Origin: Areca catechu
Taxonomy: Eukaryota; Streptophyta; Magnoliopsida; Arecales; Arecaceae
DNA: 64,000 nt
Direction: 5' to 3'
Assembly (NCBI GenBank): GCA_021397845.1
Contig: CM038044.1
Span: forward strand, 83,647,942-83,711,941
Positions 23,457-35,620 of this stretch are shown here, one piece after another (position 1 is the stretch's first letter; each line of letters starts with the position of its first letter). Below the pieces are notes generated by a model. It was not told the DNA's origin, ran no database searches, and saw only the letters and a list, made by a program, of their open reading frames with translations. Position numbers and translations under genes: made by a program.

Positions 23457-25012
23457 TGATGCGAGATGACTCTAAGAATGCTAAATATGCAGGAAAAATA
23501 GTAAACTAATTTTTTTATGTTTTTTAAATATTAAATTTGTAGGCTAAATTTTCAAAGTTAAGTAAAGACTAGCAAGATATTCAGCAATTCTAAGAATCAT
23601 CATGATCGCAAAGAACTCATACAAGATAATACGTAGCTAGGATCCAAGAGTTGAGAAACTCCCGGTTTAGGATAGCTTATCTTCATCAAATCAAAAACTA
23701 AAAGAAGGGAAGATTACTTACATGTTAGAGATTGAAAACATTGTAGTAGAAAGGATCACTCACACTCTGATTGGAGCCTGGATGAAGAAGCTTCAGTTCC
23801 TTGAATCAGATGGTTGATCTGGACCTAGCCTGAAGGCAAAGAAAGCCTCCTCTGGGGAGGTGAAACATCTCGGGGATCCTGCAAGCATCAAAGGTCAATC
23901 AAAACTGCAAGTAAGAAAAAGAATGCAAACTAGGTTAAAAAGAAATTGGTGTTAGGGTTTTGTAGGGGACGAATTGAAGCTTGATGTAGATCTCCCTGCT
24001 TGGCAGCCTAGGGCACTCTTTCTTAGACATGTGAAGGCTTGGATGGCAGTGAGTTGGGGCATGGAAGGATGCTAGGGTAGCAAGGAATTTGGCCAAGCAA
24101 GTAAACGCAAACACAAACCAAAGAACAAAAGCAAAATAACACAAGCTCGCAAGCTCAAATAAATTTACCAAGGTTTTGATATCATGATTAAAAATTATTC
24201 TACAAGAGGGGGAGGAGCTGGGTTTGTATAGAGCTCCCCATGCCCTCTCCTATTTGAAATACAAGTCCTCTCCCAACCATGAAAGGATTACAAAACCCGT
24301 ACAAAGTAGAAATCCTATCCCAACTATGCTAAACTTTGACTAGTCTTTTTCCTTCTTCACTTAGGACACCTCCTCTTGGCTTGGACTTAGTCAAACTCCT
24401 CTTCAGTTTTGGACCTTGGGGTAGTAGCAAGGATGCCTCCTTCATGGGATTGGATGAAAATTTGAGGGGCCCAGGTGGGCTTCCAGGGGTTGGGTGCATG
24501 GGCTAGCATATTCTAGGGAATCTGGCTGGAATCTTGCTTCTTAAGGACATGGGCTTGGCACCTGTGCTTGATTTCCTTGGGTTGGGATGCAGGTGGACCT
24601 TTAGAATCATGGATGCCCTGGTTTGGGAATATGCTCTAGCATTTGGGAAGGAATCTGGGCATTTGGAGGACATATAGAAAGAATCAGGATTTCTGGAAGC
24701 ATCTTGGATCCTAGGTTGTCACACAAAATCCAATGGGTTGATGTAGTGGCCTCTGACTCCTGGATGTGGCCTGGTGGAACTCTAAAATAAGGTAACCTCA
24801 TCTCTTGTACAAAAATTGGGCTCATACTGAACTCATAACTGATATACAGGACTCAAAATACTGACTAGGTTGAGGGTTCATACAAATCAACTAACCTCAA
24901 CTTATTACAGGTCTCAATCTTAACCGATTACAAAATTTTTAAAACTTTGACACATGACTAATTAAACCATATGGGATCCAAGGATCTGTGTTTGATCTTG
25001 GTGTCCCCACTA
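23457..25012 (-). repeat. Element E 3' LTR (1556 bp)
   Basis: TGATGCGAGATGAC to GTCCCCACTA on the plus strand. It is followed by the pyrimidine complement of the polypurine tract (25013-25036, 'attctcccggggtgggagg'). Confidence 0.8.
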
Positions 25013-25024
25013 ATTCTCCCGGGG

Positions 25025-25626
25025 TGGGAGGAACTCGACCTTATCAAGTATGGCAATTTGGCTCAAGGAGGGACTGGGTTGAGGTGCTGCAGATCCACAC
25101 AAGCATTCCACAAGTCCTCAGATTCTAGCCGACCTTACCACCGGACCAAGTACCACTGACAATCTTTATCTCAAGTACCGATAGCTTGATTGTCCAGAGC
25201 TCTCTCAATCTTTTCCTCACTTATAGGCCAATTTGTATGTGGTCGCTCTAGGGTGGGTTCTCTCTCAAAGGGAGGGATAGGTTCAGGGTGCTCGCTAGGT
25301 ATCACTGCTAGCTCCCTAGACTCTATAAGGTCTGAGATGATGAAGGTGGAGCTAATACCTAAATCAGGTAATATCTCAGGCACATATGCATTGGGTCCAT
25401 TACTCTTCATTATTTTGGATGGGCCAGCTTCACGAGTAGAAAATTCTTTGACAGTCATATATTCCTCTGCATAAAAATCTTTATATTTCTTTTGGAAATT
25501 AGCCAAGTTATTATTTAGTTTATTAATTATGTTCAGCTTTTGACTAATTTCATGATGCATATGCTGTGTAGAGGCTAGTGTAGGTGTAGATATGTGATTT
25601 AGGACTATGAATTTTATTGGACTCAA
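25025..25626 (-). pseudogene. Element E: integrase C-terminal tail and degenerate chromodomain
   Basis: Minus strand, open from 25626 to 25171. It reads EYMTVKEFSTREAGPSKIMK (GPF motif now GPS), LGISSTFIISDLIESRELAV and PISEEKIERALDNQAIGT, then a stop. Beyond the stop come WYLVRW and GRLESEDLW, matching the chromodomain of M (YLVRWLGRPDSDDSW). The shared stretch shows descent from a chromovirus; the aromatic cage cannot be judged from this degraded copy. Confidence 0.7.
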
Positions 25627-25703
25627 CTAATACCTATTAGACTCGACTAAACTTTCCTATCGACGAAAATTATATTGGACTTTCTAGGGTCTAACATAAC
25701 ACA

Positions 25704-27263
25704 CTATAGACTCTCTAGGTTTGACCCTTGCATGGCATGCACATGAAATTTACTATGTATGCCTACTAGATGCCAAAGGGTATGCAAGAAGTATGATGCA
25801 AACCTAACATGTGTAACGAATGAATGCAACATGCAAACCTCTACATGATGCAATCTAATAATGAAAAAATTAGTAGAAGTTTCAGAAAAAGGTAGAAAAT
25901 AAGAAGTGGGTTTGGGGTTAGTCTGGTAGGATGGAAAGTAAGAAAAGGGTTTGGGTTTAATTGGATAGAATAGGATGCAAGAAGGGGTGTCAGGGATTAA
26001 TCCTAGACTAATAAGGTTGACCTTATAGGGTTGATGTCTATCTAAAGGGTCTGCCTTATGGAAGAATGTGTTACTAATTTTAGGAAAAAGATCTTCAATT
26101 GGGATCAAGGAAGTGACTTCATCCTGAGGGTACTAATTCAAAGAGGTCAAGTCCTCAATAAACTCTTCTGGCTCATAAATCAAAGGATTGGGCTTCCTAA
26201 TTGGGCTTTCTTCTAGTGGCTCCTTAGGTAAAACTCTAATAGTCAGATTGGATTCCTCATGGTCTTCTTCCTTTAAGGGTTCTTCCACTACAGGTTGGGT
26301 GTGGTTAAAGTCAGCTAACTCTAGGGTGGCTTCTACCCGGGATTCTACTGGATCAACTAACACTGGATTGGCTTCTACCTGGTTTAACCTATTGGTTAAT
26401 TGGTCAAGCCTACTGGTTGCTTGGTTGTTTGTTTGGGTCATCTAGTTGGTTTGGGTTGTTGATTAGATAAACTGACTTTGGGATTGGGTAATGGATTGGT
26501 CAAGTCGTTCAATCATGGCTCTAAGGAGGGTCTCTACTCTAAGATAGGACTCCATGGTTGAATTGGGTTGGTTGTACTGGACTTCTGACTTAACTAATTC
26601 TGGGTTGATTTCTATCTGGATTTGGTCATAATCAACTAATCCTGGATCTTCTATAGGGTACTCTTCTACATCTTCAACATACTCATTATCTTTATACTCC
26701 TCTACCAAACTTGGGTCTGCCTCATATATTTCTTCTTCTAATTTATCTTGGTGAACCAATAGGGTGCTAAGAGGGGTTTGGCTAATGGAAAATAGACTAA
26801 GGTCTGGGATAACAGGGGTGGATAAACTAAGGTTTATGGGTTTAAAGGTTATGGGTTCAAAGGTTATGGGTTCAAATCTAGGGGCATCAATCCTATAGGG
26901 TTCAGGTCGATTGAGGGATAGTGGGTTACTATTGGGTTCATATCTAGGGACCATGGGTTCTTGGGGATTGTAAGGCGAGGGTTTAGCTCTATGGGCCTTG
27001 TCTAGGATTCCTATTTGGTCATCTAATGGATCAATCCTATGGGTCATTTGGTTATTTGATTGGATTAGTTGGTCAAACATTTTATTCCTTTGGTCAAACC
27101 TAGAGTTCATTTGGCCAAGCTGGGCTTCGGTTTGGGTATTGGCTTGGTTCATTTGGGTAGTTAATTGGGCAAGCTGGTTCATGATGGCCTCAAGATTAGA
27201 ATCCATAGTTGGGCTGGGCTGAGGTTTAGACTTTTGGTATTGGGTTCCTAATCTAGTGGTCAT
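25704..27263 (-). pseudogene. Element E gag-like frame (one frame, a few stops)
   Basis: From the ATG at 27263 (MTTRLGTQYQKSKPQPSPT) one frame runs to 25704 with stops near 26463, 26442 and 26133. Order: a Gln-rich helix-prone N-terminus with LAQLTTQMNQANTQTEAQLG; the EPITFEPITFKPI repeat; the acidic linker EEEIYEADPSLVEEY; a second acidic block; then the segment shared with F and L (DLFPKISNTFFHKAD, VNLISLGLIPDTPS, VEVCMLHSFVTHVRFASYF). Capsid and zinc knuckles are absent. The in-frame continuity of the last segment suggests it was once the C-terminal part of this protein. Confidence 0.65.
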
Positions 27264-28336
27264 ACAGTCAAACAAGCAATCAGAATGGAATGGTGCAGCC
27301 AAGCATGCAAAAAGAAATAGGCTAGTACAATCTAGGGTTTCCAAGACCTAGAGCCAAAACTAGGTGGGTCAGCTCAACTTACACCTAACCCAGTAGCTAG
27401 TCCTTCCATTGGCCAGGTAGTGGGTAGGAGTGTGGGAGGCCTCCCTTGCTTTCATAGGGACCCAATTAAAAACCACAACACCACTTAGGTCATTTGACTA
27501 TAGACCCCCAGCCTTAGACACCAGCTTTCAGTAATAGCCACAGAATTAAATGCACTAGTTGGCCTACACAGCTCAGACCCAAACTGTTGGTGTCACCTAG
27601 CCCTCTAAGGCAAATTAAGTCTAATCAATTTTAATTAAGGCTTGGGTGGAAATGCTGGGTGGTTGTTTTGGGCCCAGGAGAGGTTATGACTTCCCGCCCT
27701 GATGTTATATTAATTGCCCTTAAGATTAGACTAAAAAATGATGAACATTCAATGGTCCTGAAGCAAACTAAAACACATTAGAAAATAATTTTTTTTTTAA
27801 TGATTTATGATGTGCCAAGTTAGGTTTAAGTTTACTGGGGTTATCAAACAAAGTTTGGCTTGGGATTGGGGTGGGTGGAAGTTAATTAGGTTAGGTTGAG
27901 TTAAGTACGCAGAAATAGCAGAAATCAGAAAATTAGGAATTCAGATGATGCAAAATTTGGCATAGATTTTGATGCATAAAAAAATCAAAAAAATTCTAAA
28001 ACAGAGGATGGATTGGGTTGATGATACCTACCAAATTTTATGTAGAACAAAAATTAGAGGATGATGCAAATCCTAGGGTTTTTGGGCTGCTACAGAAATT
28101 TTCAAGATTCTATTAGGGTTTCTAAAATGGAAAATATTAATGTTTAGGGTTTTTGTAAAATTAATTAAAAATTTTGATAAAATAGAGGACACGACAGAGA
28201 ACAATTCATGTAAATTTTATAAAAAAATAAAATCATGGATGGTCAAAATCAGATCTAAAACATACACCAATGCAATGGACAGGATGCAGATATTAGGGTT
28301 TGTGAATGCAAAGTAGATAAAAACTATCGTAAAACC

Positions 28337-28348
28337 GCTTTGATACCA
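28337..28348 (-). other. Primer-binding site of element E
   Basis: Minus strand TGGTATCAAAGC, one mismatch to the Met-tRNA primer site, three bases from the LTR. Confidence 0.7.
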
Positions 28349-29692
28349 AACTAATGTGGGACAACTCTAAGATTGATAAGTATGCACGAAAAATATTAAA
28401 CTAATTTTTTTATATTTTTTAAATATTAAATTTGTAGGCTAAATTCTCAAAGTTAAGTAAAGACTAGCAGGATATTCAGCAATTCTAAAAATCATCATGA
28501 TCGCAAAGAACTCATGCAAGATAATATGTACCCTGGACTCGAGAGTTGAAAAACTCCCAGTTTAGGATAGCTTATCTTCATCAAATCAGAAATTAAAAGA
28601 AGGGAAGGTTTCTTACTAGTCAGAGATTGAAAACTGTGCAGTAGAAAGGATCACTCACACTCTGATTGGAGCCTAGATGAAGACGCTTCAATTCCTTGAA
28701 TAAGATGGCTAATCTAGGCTCGGTCTGAAGGCAAAGAAAGACTCCTTTGGGGAGGTGGAACACCTAAGGGATCCTGCAAGTATCAAGGGTTAATCAAAAT
28801 AGCAAGTAAGAAAAAGAAAGGAAACTAGGTTTAAAAGAAATCAGGGTTAGGGTTTTGTAGGGGATGGCTTGAAGCTTGATGTAGATCTCCCTGCTTGGCA
28901 GCCTAGGGCACTCCTTCTTGGACGTGTGAATGCTTTGATGGTAGTGAGTTAGGGCATGGAAGGATGCTAGGGTAGAAAAGAATTCGGTCAAGCAAGAGAA
29001 CACAAACACAAACCAAAGAACAAAAGCAAAATAACACAAGCTCGCAAGCTCAAGTAAATTTACCAGGCTATTGATATCATGAATAAAAATTATTCTACAA
29101 GAGGGGGAGGGATGGTGTTTATATAGAGCTCCCCATGCCCTCTCTTTTTGAAATACAAGTCCTCTCCCAACCATGAAAGGATTACAAAACCCATACAAAG
29201 TAGAAATCCTATTCCAACTAGGCTAAATTTTGACTAGTCTTCTTCCTTCTTTACTTAGAACACCTCCTCTTGGCTTGGACTTGGTCAAACTCCTCAAATT
29301 CAGTTTTGGACCTTGGGGCAGCAGCAAGGACATCTTCTTCATGGGCTTGGATGAAAATTTGAGGGGCCCAAGTAGGCTTCCAGGGGTTGGGCGCATGGGC
29401 TGGCATATTCTATGGAATCTAGCTGGAATCTTGCTTCTTAAGGGCTTAGGCTTTGTGCATGGGCTTGATTTCCTTGGGTTGGGATGTAGGTGGACCTTTG
29501 GAATCATGGATGTCCTGGTTTGAGAATATGCTCTGGCATCTGAGAAGGAATCTGGGCATCTAGAGGACATCTGGAAAGAATCAGGGTTTCTGGAAGCATC
29601 TTGGATCCTAGGTTGTCATATAAAATCTAATGAGCTGATGTAGTAGCCTCTGACTCCTGGATGTGGCCTGGTGGAACTCCAAAATAAGGTAA

Positions 29693-31324
29693 TGATGTGG
29701 GACTAACTAGATTCCTGGATGAAATGATGCTGGTGATTTGTTTCTTTGTGATTTTTCTATTTTTTTAAAATTAGGTTATGGATTCCCGAAGACAAGCAAA
29801 AGTAGATTTAGGGATTCGACAATGATAAGAACTACTAGCACGTAAATTATCCCCTAAGCAAGGATAAAAAGAGGATCCCGGGATTGAGAAACCCCATAGG
29901 ACTTGGCTCTCAAATCAATATCAACTTAGGAGTCTAGGTTTGCAAACCTTAAAGTTTTGAAGCGCCCGATGCCGAGTTCGCTCGCTCTCGCGGATGTGGC
30001 CTGGATGATCGAGCCTTCAACCACCGCGGATGCGCTGGCTTCCTGTCCGAAGGTCTGGAAGGCAAGAAAAATTGACTTCGTATTCGTGGTACCTGGAGGA
30101 CCTGTGATCATTCAAGAGAAGAGTTAGGATTTCATAAAAAGAAAGTGAGAGATGAAAGGAATGATAGTTGATGTTGGTGGTGGATGGAGTTCTTCTTGCA
30201 AGGCGCCTGGTTAGATGATCCCGATGGACTGTGAACTCGAAGCTGGAGGATGGATTTGTGGAAGAGATAGTAACTCGAGGACTCACACCTCTCGACGCCC
30301 GAAGGCGAAGGTGCTCCCTTATGGAGATCGACGTTCTTAAGGAACGAAGGAACTTACAAAGAGATTGGCTCTCAATACTTGTTTCTTCATTCATCATCAT
30401 TTGCCTGAATGCTGAGCTCTCTAGCCATGATGAGAGTGTCTCCAACATCTCCTTTGCTAATAATCACTACTGCTACTCCACCATTGATGATTGCACCATC
30501 TGTATTTGGAGACTTGCCACCATCACCCCCATCAAACCAACTATGACTTCTGTAGCTCCTTCAACCTATAGTTCAACATGATCACCTCCAAGTCCTTTAA
30601 CAAATCCATCCATGTCCAGGAAGTCTGGTCTGGCAAGTGCCGCCATGTCCTCCCTACACATTAGGATTCCATCACTTCCATTGACATCAACCACAGAAGC
30701 AACCACATTGTCTACAACAAGTACGATGGTCTTTGCCAGCCTTAGAACTTGGCAACTAGGCATTGTATGAAGACCCTCATTGATGACGAACCCTCCAATG
30801 TCATTTGTCAAGTTCTGGCCCATTGGAAAGTGGACGGCCATGGAGCGGATAGGGGCGGAGCGGGAGAGCGGGGCGGCGGTCGAGCGGTGGAGGCCGGTGG
30901 TGAAGGGATCGGACAGTGGCGAACGGTGGCTCGGGCAGTGGCGGACGGCGATGCGGGGAAGAGGGGCATGTGGGGAGAGCCGCTAAGTGGATGGCCATGG
31001 GAGGAGCCACAGGGGCGCACGATCGTGGGCGTCCCGTGAGATTCGCCGACGTTCCCATGAGAAGATCGATATCGGGGGGGTGCCGGTGGTCAGGCGTGGC
31101 TGATTCGGGATGAGCAGGAAGAAAAAATGAGAAAAAATGGAGCTTTTGGGAGGTTCTGGGAGGTTGAAGATGATTGGAATAGTATTTGAATAACTCAGCG
31201 ATAACATGGAATAAAATAGGAATAGAGGGGATAGGTGGAATAGCTAGAATAAAAATGTAAAATAAAATAAGAAAAATCTAGGAGAAAAAGAAAAGAATCC
31301 TGATGGGTTTTGATGTCCCCATCA
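29693..31324 (-). mobile_element. Insertion I: solo-LTR-like element carrying a host gene fragment
   Basis: 1632 bp with ends TGATGTGGGACT and GTCCCCATCA (TG...CA), flanked by the duplication GGTAA at 29688-29692 and 31325-31329. There is no second LTR, primer site or pol, so it is either a solo LTR or a small non-autonomous element. The phrase 'cgcccgaaggcgaagg' near 30294 is shared with the N LTRs (59612 and 61760 regions), suggesting a related family. It contains a WDR5-like fragment and a GC-rich tract (30840-31070). Confidence 0.7.
30408..30838 (+). pseudogene. Captured fragment of a WDR5-like WD40-repeat protein
   Basis: Plus-strand reading across three frames follows a plant WDR5 protein in order. 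Blade one: ELSSHDESVSNISF and IDDCTICIWRLAT (WDR5: H...SDLAFS, SDDKTLRIWDV-T). Next: SFNKSIHVQEVWSGKCRHVL and PTH (SFDETVRIWDVKTGKCLKVL PAH), SITSIDIN, YDGLC, then ATRHCMKTLIDDE (STGHCMKTLIDDE), and in the next frame NPPMSFVKFWPIGK (NPPVSFVKFSPNGK). WDR5 is a core subunit of COMPASS-type H3K4 methyltransferases. This piece covers roughly three blades, has stops and frameshifts, and cannot encode a functional propeller. Other WD40 proteins are possible, but the LIDDE-NPP signature favours WDR5. Basis: motif recall; a search against plant proteins is the decisive test. Confidence 0.7.
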
Positions 31325-31551
31325 GGTAACCTCCTCTTTTGTACAAAAATTTTGCTCATACTGGACACATAATTGATGTACAGGACTCAAAATACTGACT
31401 AGGTTGAGGGTCGAGACAAATCAACTAACCTCAACTTATTACAGGACTCAATCTTAATTGATTACAAAATTTTTAAAACTTTGACACATGACTAATTAAA
31501 CCATATGGGATCCAGGGATCTGTGTATAATCCTGGTGTCCCCACCAGAATA

Positions 31552-31897
31552 GATCTGGAAGGTTGTGGGGACGTTGGATCTCTTGCAAGCATTATAGGCG
31601 TCAAGGATTCTGGCTGCCTGTCTTCTTCTTATTCAAATTCCTATTGCTATGATCCAAAATGAGATTTTCATGTCTTAGATCTCAGGTTTGATTATTTGGT
31701 GAGTGGGGTTTCTGATTTTGAAGCAAGATCAACTCATTTCAAAGGTCTTCTTAAAGGTACAACTCTAAAAAACTTGATTGCTGAAATTCTGCATAGGTTG
31801 TTTTGTATTTTTGGTGTTTGTTTGCCATCAAAAGTACTCTAAAACCCTTTGTGGCTGGGTTCCAAGATCACTAGAAGTAAAGGGGGGTTTTCCAACA
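31552..31897 (+). repeat. Element G 3' LTR, second part
   Basis: Continues the LTR cut by E ('agatct|agaata...gatctgg'). The end is placed at CCAACA (31892-31897), a typical copia terminus. The exact end is uncertain because the other LTR is not in the window. Confidence 0.5.
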
Positions 31898-33475
31898 TGC
31901 TTCTGCCATGGGTGATGACGAGGATGATGGGTTAATGAAAACTAATCAATTTAAATTAACTATGAGATCGAGGGATTTAAATGATAAAAAGATGTCTTCA
32001 AGTTTCCAGGTAATCACCAATATAAAATATATAATTATTCTAATCTAAATAATCAAAGTTCATAATTGTATCGAAATCTTTCAAACTAACCCTTAGTACA
32101 GACTATCTTGCCGAGCATGAACTATATTTCATCAAGATCATGGCCTGTCCCACAAGTATTGGCTATCCAACTCGTAGTTGAAATGATCCTAATAAGTTTT
32201 GTGGATAAAAATCCTAAAATTAATTATCTATGTTGAGAGTGCACTATATCTTATCAGGATCATGATCCATCCAACTTAGGTAATCAATTTAGAAGTTCAA
32301 ATAGGAAGAAATTAAAAAAAAATTGAATGTATTTATTTAACTATATAGAAGAGAAACTAATTACAAATTTAATGGAAGGATCCTTATACTTTTTATAGAC
32401 TGCACCTCAGTTACACACGGCTCCTAGATACATCTTTGTGGATATTTAGGACACCACCACTGCACCTCTCATGAAGAACTTTTTCTTGATTCCTCTCCCT
32501 CTCTCTCTCAAAGCCTAAACTAATTACAAGAAGAAAAATAAAATAATTTTTTTTGGTGGAATTGATGCTGGCCCTCTGGCTTCCCGGGGTCCTCCTTTTA
32601 TAGGCTCAACTAAGGCATTCTCTCGATCAAATTTGGAGTCAATTTGGTTTTAAATAAAACATATATGATAAGGAGAAGTTTCAGTCATTGATCTATTGCA
32701 TGATAGATCGATCGCTACCTCCTTCGTTCTCATGTCAACAGAGTCCCAACTGGACTCTCGCCAAATCTTAAATCCTGATTTCCTTCCCTGACCAGGACTT
32801 TGCTTCTTCCAATGATGGATGGCGGGGATGGAAAATGATGGCCGATGGTGTGAGGAATAACCAGCAGATAATATGTTGGACCAGGGATGGTTGCAAGGGT
32901 TATCAATGGCTTGACGGGAAGAAGGCCATTGTTGGGATGGGCAGTAATCATGGTCTTGATGGTGGTCGGTCGATGACAATAGTTAGATGGCAATGGACAC
33001 CAAATTTTATCGGGACCGAACAAAGATGAAGCATTAAGAGCGAGAAATGGTGCTTGGGCAGCCTCTCTTAGCTGGAAATAGGCTCCTAGCATCTCCTCTA
33101 GCCATGGGTTGTGAAAGGGCATCATCTATGGCGGTCGATGGCCAAAAATGATGAAGATGGTCCGTGAACAAGGTCCATGAACTAGTAGCAATGGTTGCCT
33201 ATGGTCCAAGTCACGTTCTGTAGACCTAGTGACCGATCCATGATGGATCGGTTACTTTGAAATATCTGCAATTCCATAAAACTTTAAATTCAATTATAGG
33301 CTTTTTTGAACTTCGATTCGATTGCTGTTTGCATCATTAGACTCCAAAGATCGAGATTTTTCCATCTATGGACTCCTTTTCTACAAAACTCTGATAAATG
33401 TAGTAATTCTTAATAAATATAAATTAATTAATACTTATTTTAATGACTAAATTTTGATAATTGATAGACTTATCA
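31898..33475 (-). mobile_element. Region P: unassigned LTR-like DNA
   Basis: No gag or pol is readable. A minus-strand promoter-like TATAAAAGGAGG (plus 32591-32602) and a pyrimidine-rich tract (32497-32511) resemble an LTR. The right end TTATCA (33470-33475) cuts the Tat-type integrase of J, so something inserted there with a CA/TG end. The left end is not defined. Short open frames (32650-32979 and 32730-33125, minus) match nothing I recognise. Confidence 0.35.
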
Positions 33476-33850
33476 CTCAAGATCTTATAGGCCAAGGTGT
33501 GGCCTCCTACATGGCTGTTGTGATCCCTTTATGAACCTCCCAAAGGATGAAATGCACTTCTGAAAGGCAAAGGTAGTAGAGGAGTGGTGATAAGTAATCT
33601 TGCTTGTATAGCTTTTCATCGATTACCATGAATAGGATATATCAATATCTAAGCTTTCTAACTTCAGTCGCATCCTCTAGCAACATTCCTTTTAGATAAT
33701 GGATTATCGGGTCCATCTAGCAAGGCTCGCTATTTGCCTACAGGACCAAGGTTAGCTCTTGGCTTCTCAAGGTCTCCAAGTATGCAGTCTTTGAAATATC
33801 CGCATAATTAAATATGGCTAACCTTGATAGTAGGTCTGCCTATGCATTCT
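33476..33850 (-). pseudogene. Element J: integrase N-terminus (fragment)
   Basis: Reads IDYLKGMLLEDATEVRKLRY, FMVIDEKLYKQ, LSPLLYYLCLSEVHFILWEV and HKGITTA, then after a frame change GGHTLAYKIL. This is the H-x-H half of the Tat integrase zinc-binding domain (family: REIHEGICG, GARALAHKIL). It ends abruptly before the Cys pair. Confidence 0.65.
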
Positions 33851-33859
33851 CTATTTAGG

Positions 33860-34310
33860 GGATCTACATAATTTCAAAGGAAAGGAAAGACGGCATGATC
33901 TCAATTATCCATCGGATGTACTTCTCCATGGTAGGGGCTTTGGTGTCAAACTCTCCACGAACCTACCCTACTATCAGATGGGAATCATTGAAAACTTTGA
34001 GATGATAAACCTCAAGCTCACGGGTGAGTCTCAATCTCGTGAGGAGGGCTTCATACTCTACTTCATTGTTAGAGGCCTTAAAGTTGAAGCAGAGCATCTA
34101 CTCGATGATGATCCCTTTTAGGCTAGCGAAGATCATCCTAGCCCCGGACCCCCTAGCATTGGAAGTACCATCAACATGGAGAGTCCAGGGATCATCCATT
34201 GGCTTTGGCTCTACCTGGGCTGGTCCGATCCCTTCCTTATCATGGATAGCGCACTCCATGATAAAGTTCCCCAAGGCCTGGGCCTTAATAGAGGGGCGAG
34301 GCTGATACTA
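33860..34310 (-). pseudogene. Element J: additional RNase H domain
   Basis: The minus strand gives WTLHVDGTSNARGSGARMIF (first Asp), FKASNNEVEYEALLTRLRL (catalytic Glu), LEVYHLKVFNDSHLIVG (third Asp) and REFDTKA-like and YIRWI remains. The glycine-rich DG-SN--GSGAG pattern and NNEAEYEAL are the hallmark of the additional RNase H of Tat-type elements. One stop falls after IIIE. Confidence 0.75.
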
Positions 34311-34319
34311 GATATCGAA

Positions 34320-35620
34320 CTCACCTAACTTCACTATCCATTTGGTGATCCTTTCGGAGGCATCAACCTTCTACATAACCTTGGATAGGACCATGACTGG
34401 ATGTGTTTGAAAAATAAGGATGAAGTCACCTTGCTAAAGTCAAGAAGGCGATGGTGACCTTCTCCACCTTCAAGTATGGGTTCTCTACAACCTTGAGGAC
34501 TCGGGTGATATAGTAGATTGGCTTTTGTACTCCATCCTCTTCTTAGATGAGTATAGAACTTATGACCATGGGAGAGATGGCTAAGTAGAGATAGAGTGTA
34601 TCTCCTATGACTGGCCTTGTGAGAAGTGGCATAGTGGCTAGATAGGTCTTAAGCTGCTCAAAGGCTATCTAGCACTCCTCTGTCCATTAGAAGTTCTTGA
34701 TTTATCTCAAGACCTTAAAGAAAGGTAGGCACTTATTATTGGACCATGCAATGAACCAGCTTAATAGAGCAACCCATCCCTCAAGGCACTGGACCTCCTT
34801 CCAGCTTCTGGGGGTATCATTTCTTGGATCACCTAGAGCTTCTCAGGATTCACTTCAATTTCATGGTGAGATACCATAAAACCTAGGACTTCCTCGAGGA
34901 AATCCTAAAAGCACACTTGTTAGAATTGAGCTGCATGCAATACTTGCATAGGGTCTGGAAGGATTCTTCCATGTTTGCCACATGCTAACCTTCCTTGCCA
35001 CTCTTTTCTAACATGTCGTCAATGTAAATTTCCACGTTACTGCCAATCTGGTTGTTGGAAAACCTTGTTGACAAGGTGCCGGTAGGTGGCTCCCAAGTTT
35101 TTTTAGATTAAAAAGCATGACCTTAAAGAAGTACAGTCCTTGGTCCATAATAAAAGCAGTCTTCTCCTTGTCCTCAAACATAATCTAGATCTAGTTATAC
35201 CTGAGAAAGTCATCCATGAAGCTAAAAGTCTCATGCCTGGAGGTCGGATCTACCAACTAATCGATCCATGGTAGAGGGAAGCAATCCTTCGAGCAGGATT
35301 TGTTCAAGTTAGTGAAGTCAATGCATGCCTATCACTTGTTATTGGCTTTTTTTACTAGGACAATATTGGTGAGCCAATCTAGATACAAGATGTCACAAAT
35401 GAACTTGGCTTCCAAAAGCTTCTCCACCTCCTGTTTGATGGTATGTTGGTGCTCAGGGTGAAGCTTTTTTTCTTTTGGTGGACTGGCGGGTATGTAGGGT
35501 TGACATTGAGGCAGTGCACTATGACCTTGGGGTCCATGCCCAGCATATCAACTACTGTCCATACAAAAATGTCGGTGTTCACATGGTGGAACTCAACTAG
35601 TCAAGTTCTAGACTCCTTTC
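34320..35620 (-). pseudogene. Element J: reverse transcriptase and adjoining RNase H
   Basis: The minus strand gives MDPKVIVHCLNVNPTYPPVH (family: DP-IV-HRLNVDP), HETFSFMDDFLRYN (family: HE-LSFMDA-SGYNQI), EKTAFIMDQGLYFFKVMLF, YIDDML (35015-35026; catalytic box YVDDMLVKS) and PIYYITRVLKVVENPYLKVE (family: PVYYVS--L--AE--Y---E). Substitutions and many stops mark a long-dead copy. Confidence 0.75.

Larger units (their letters stand above)
23457..31546 (-). mobile_element. Element E: non-autonomous gypsy-derived LTR element, complete with TSD
   Basis: LTRs at 23457-25012 (3') and 28352-31546 (5', split by insertion I), with target duplication GAATA at 23452-23456 and 31547-31551. The internal region has a primer site (28337-28348, one mismatch), a leader, a gag-like frame (25704-27263) and an integrase tail remnant (25025-25626). 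As in F, no protease, RT, RNase H or integrase core is visible. The LTRs are related to those of F: both have TGGTG ends and share the 'atatgggatcca' and 'gactaattaaacc' blocks on opposite strands. Confidence 0.85.
28352..31546 (-). repeat. Element E 5' LTR, interrupted by insertion I
   Basis: Starts TAATGTGGGACAACTC (the TG end is mutated to TA) and ends GTCCCCACCA, followed by GAATA. It matches 23457-25012 once 29693-31324 and one copy of GGTAA are removed. Minus-strand TATA motif near 29118 (plus 'tttatatag'). Confidence 0.75.
13721..31897 (+). mobile_element. Element G: Ty1/copia element (Tork-like), split by F and E
   Basis: G pieces are 13721-14233, 20255-22836 and the 3' LTR (22837-23456 and 31552-31897). 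Removing F (with its taggt duplication) and E (with gaata) makes the integrase and the LTR continuous. The 5' LTR and gag are absent: the left end is a sharp junction with element C. The LTR start TGTAGGACC and the end CCAACA fit a copia LTR. Lineage assignment to Tork is by motif impression. Confidence 0.7.

Noticed and set aside
30801..31207. Pro/Arg-rich frames on the minus strand in insertion I
   Set aside because: They come from a GC-rich low-complexity tract and overlap in all frames. I could not name a host gene for them.
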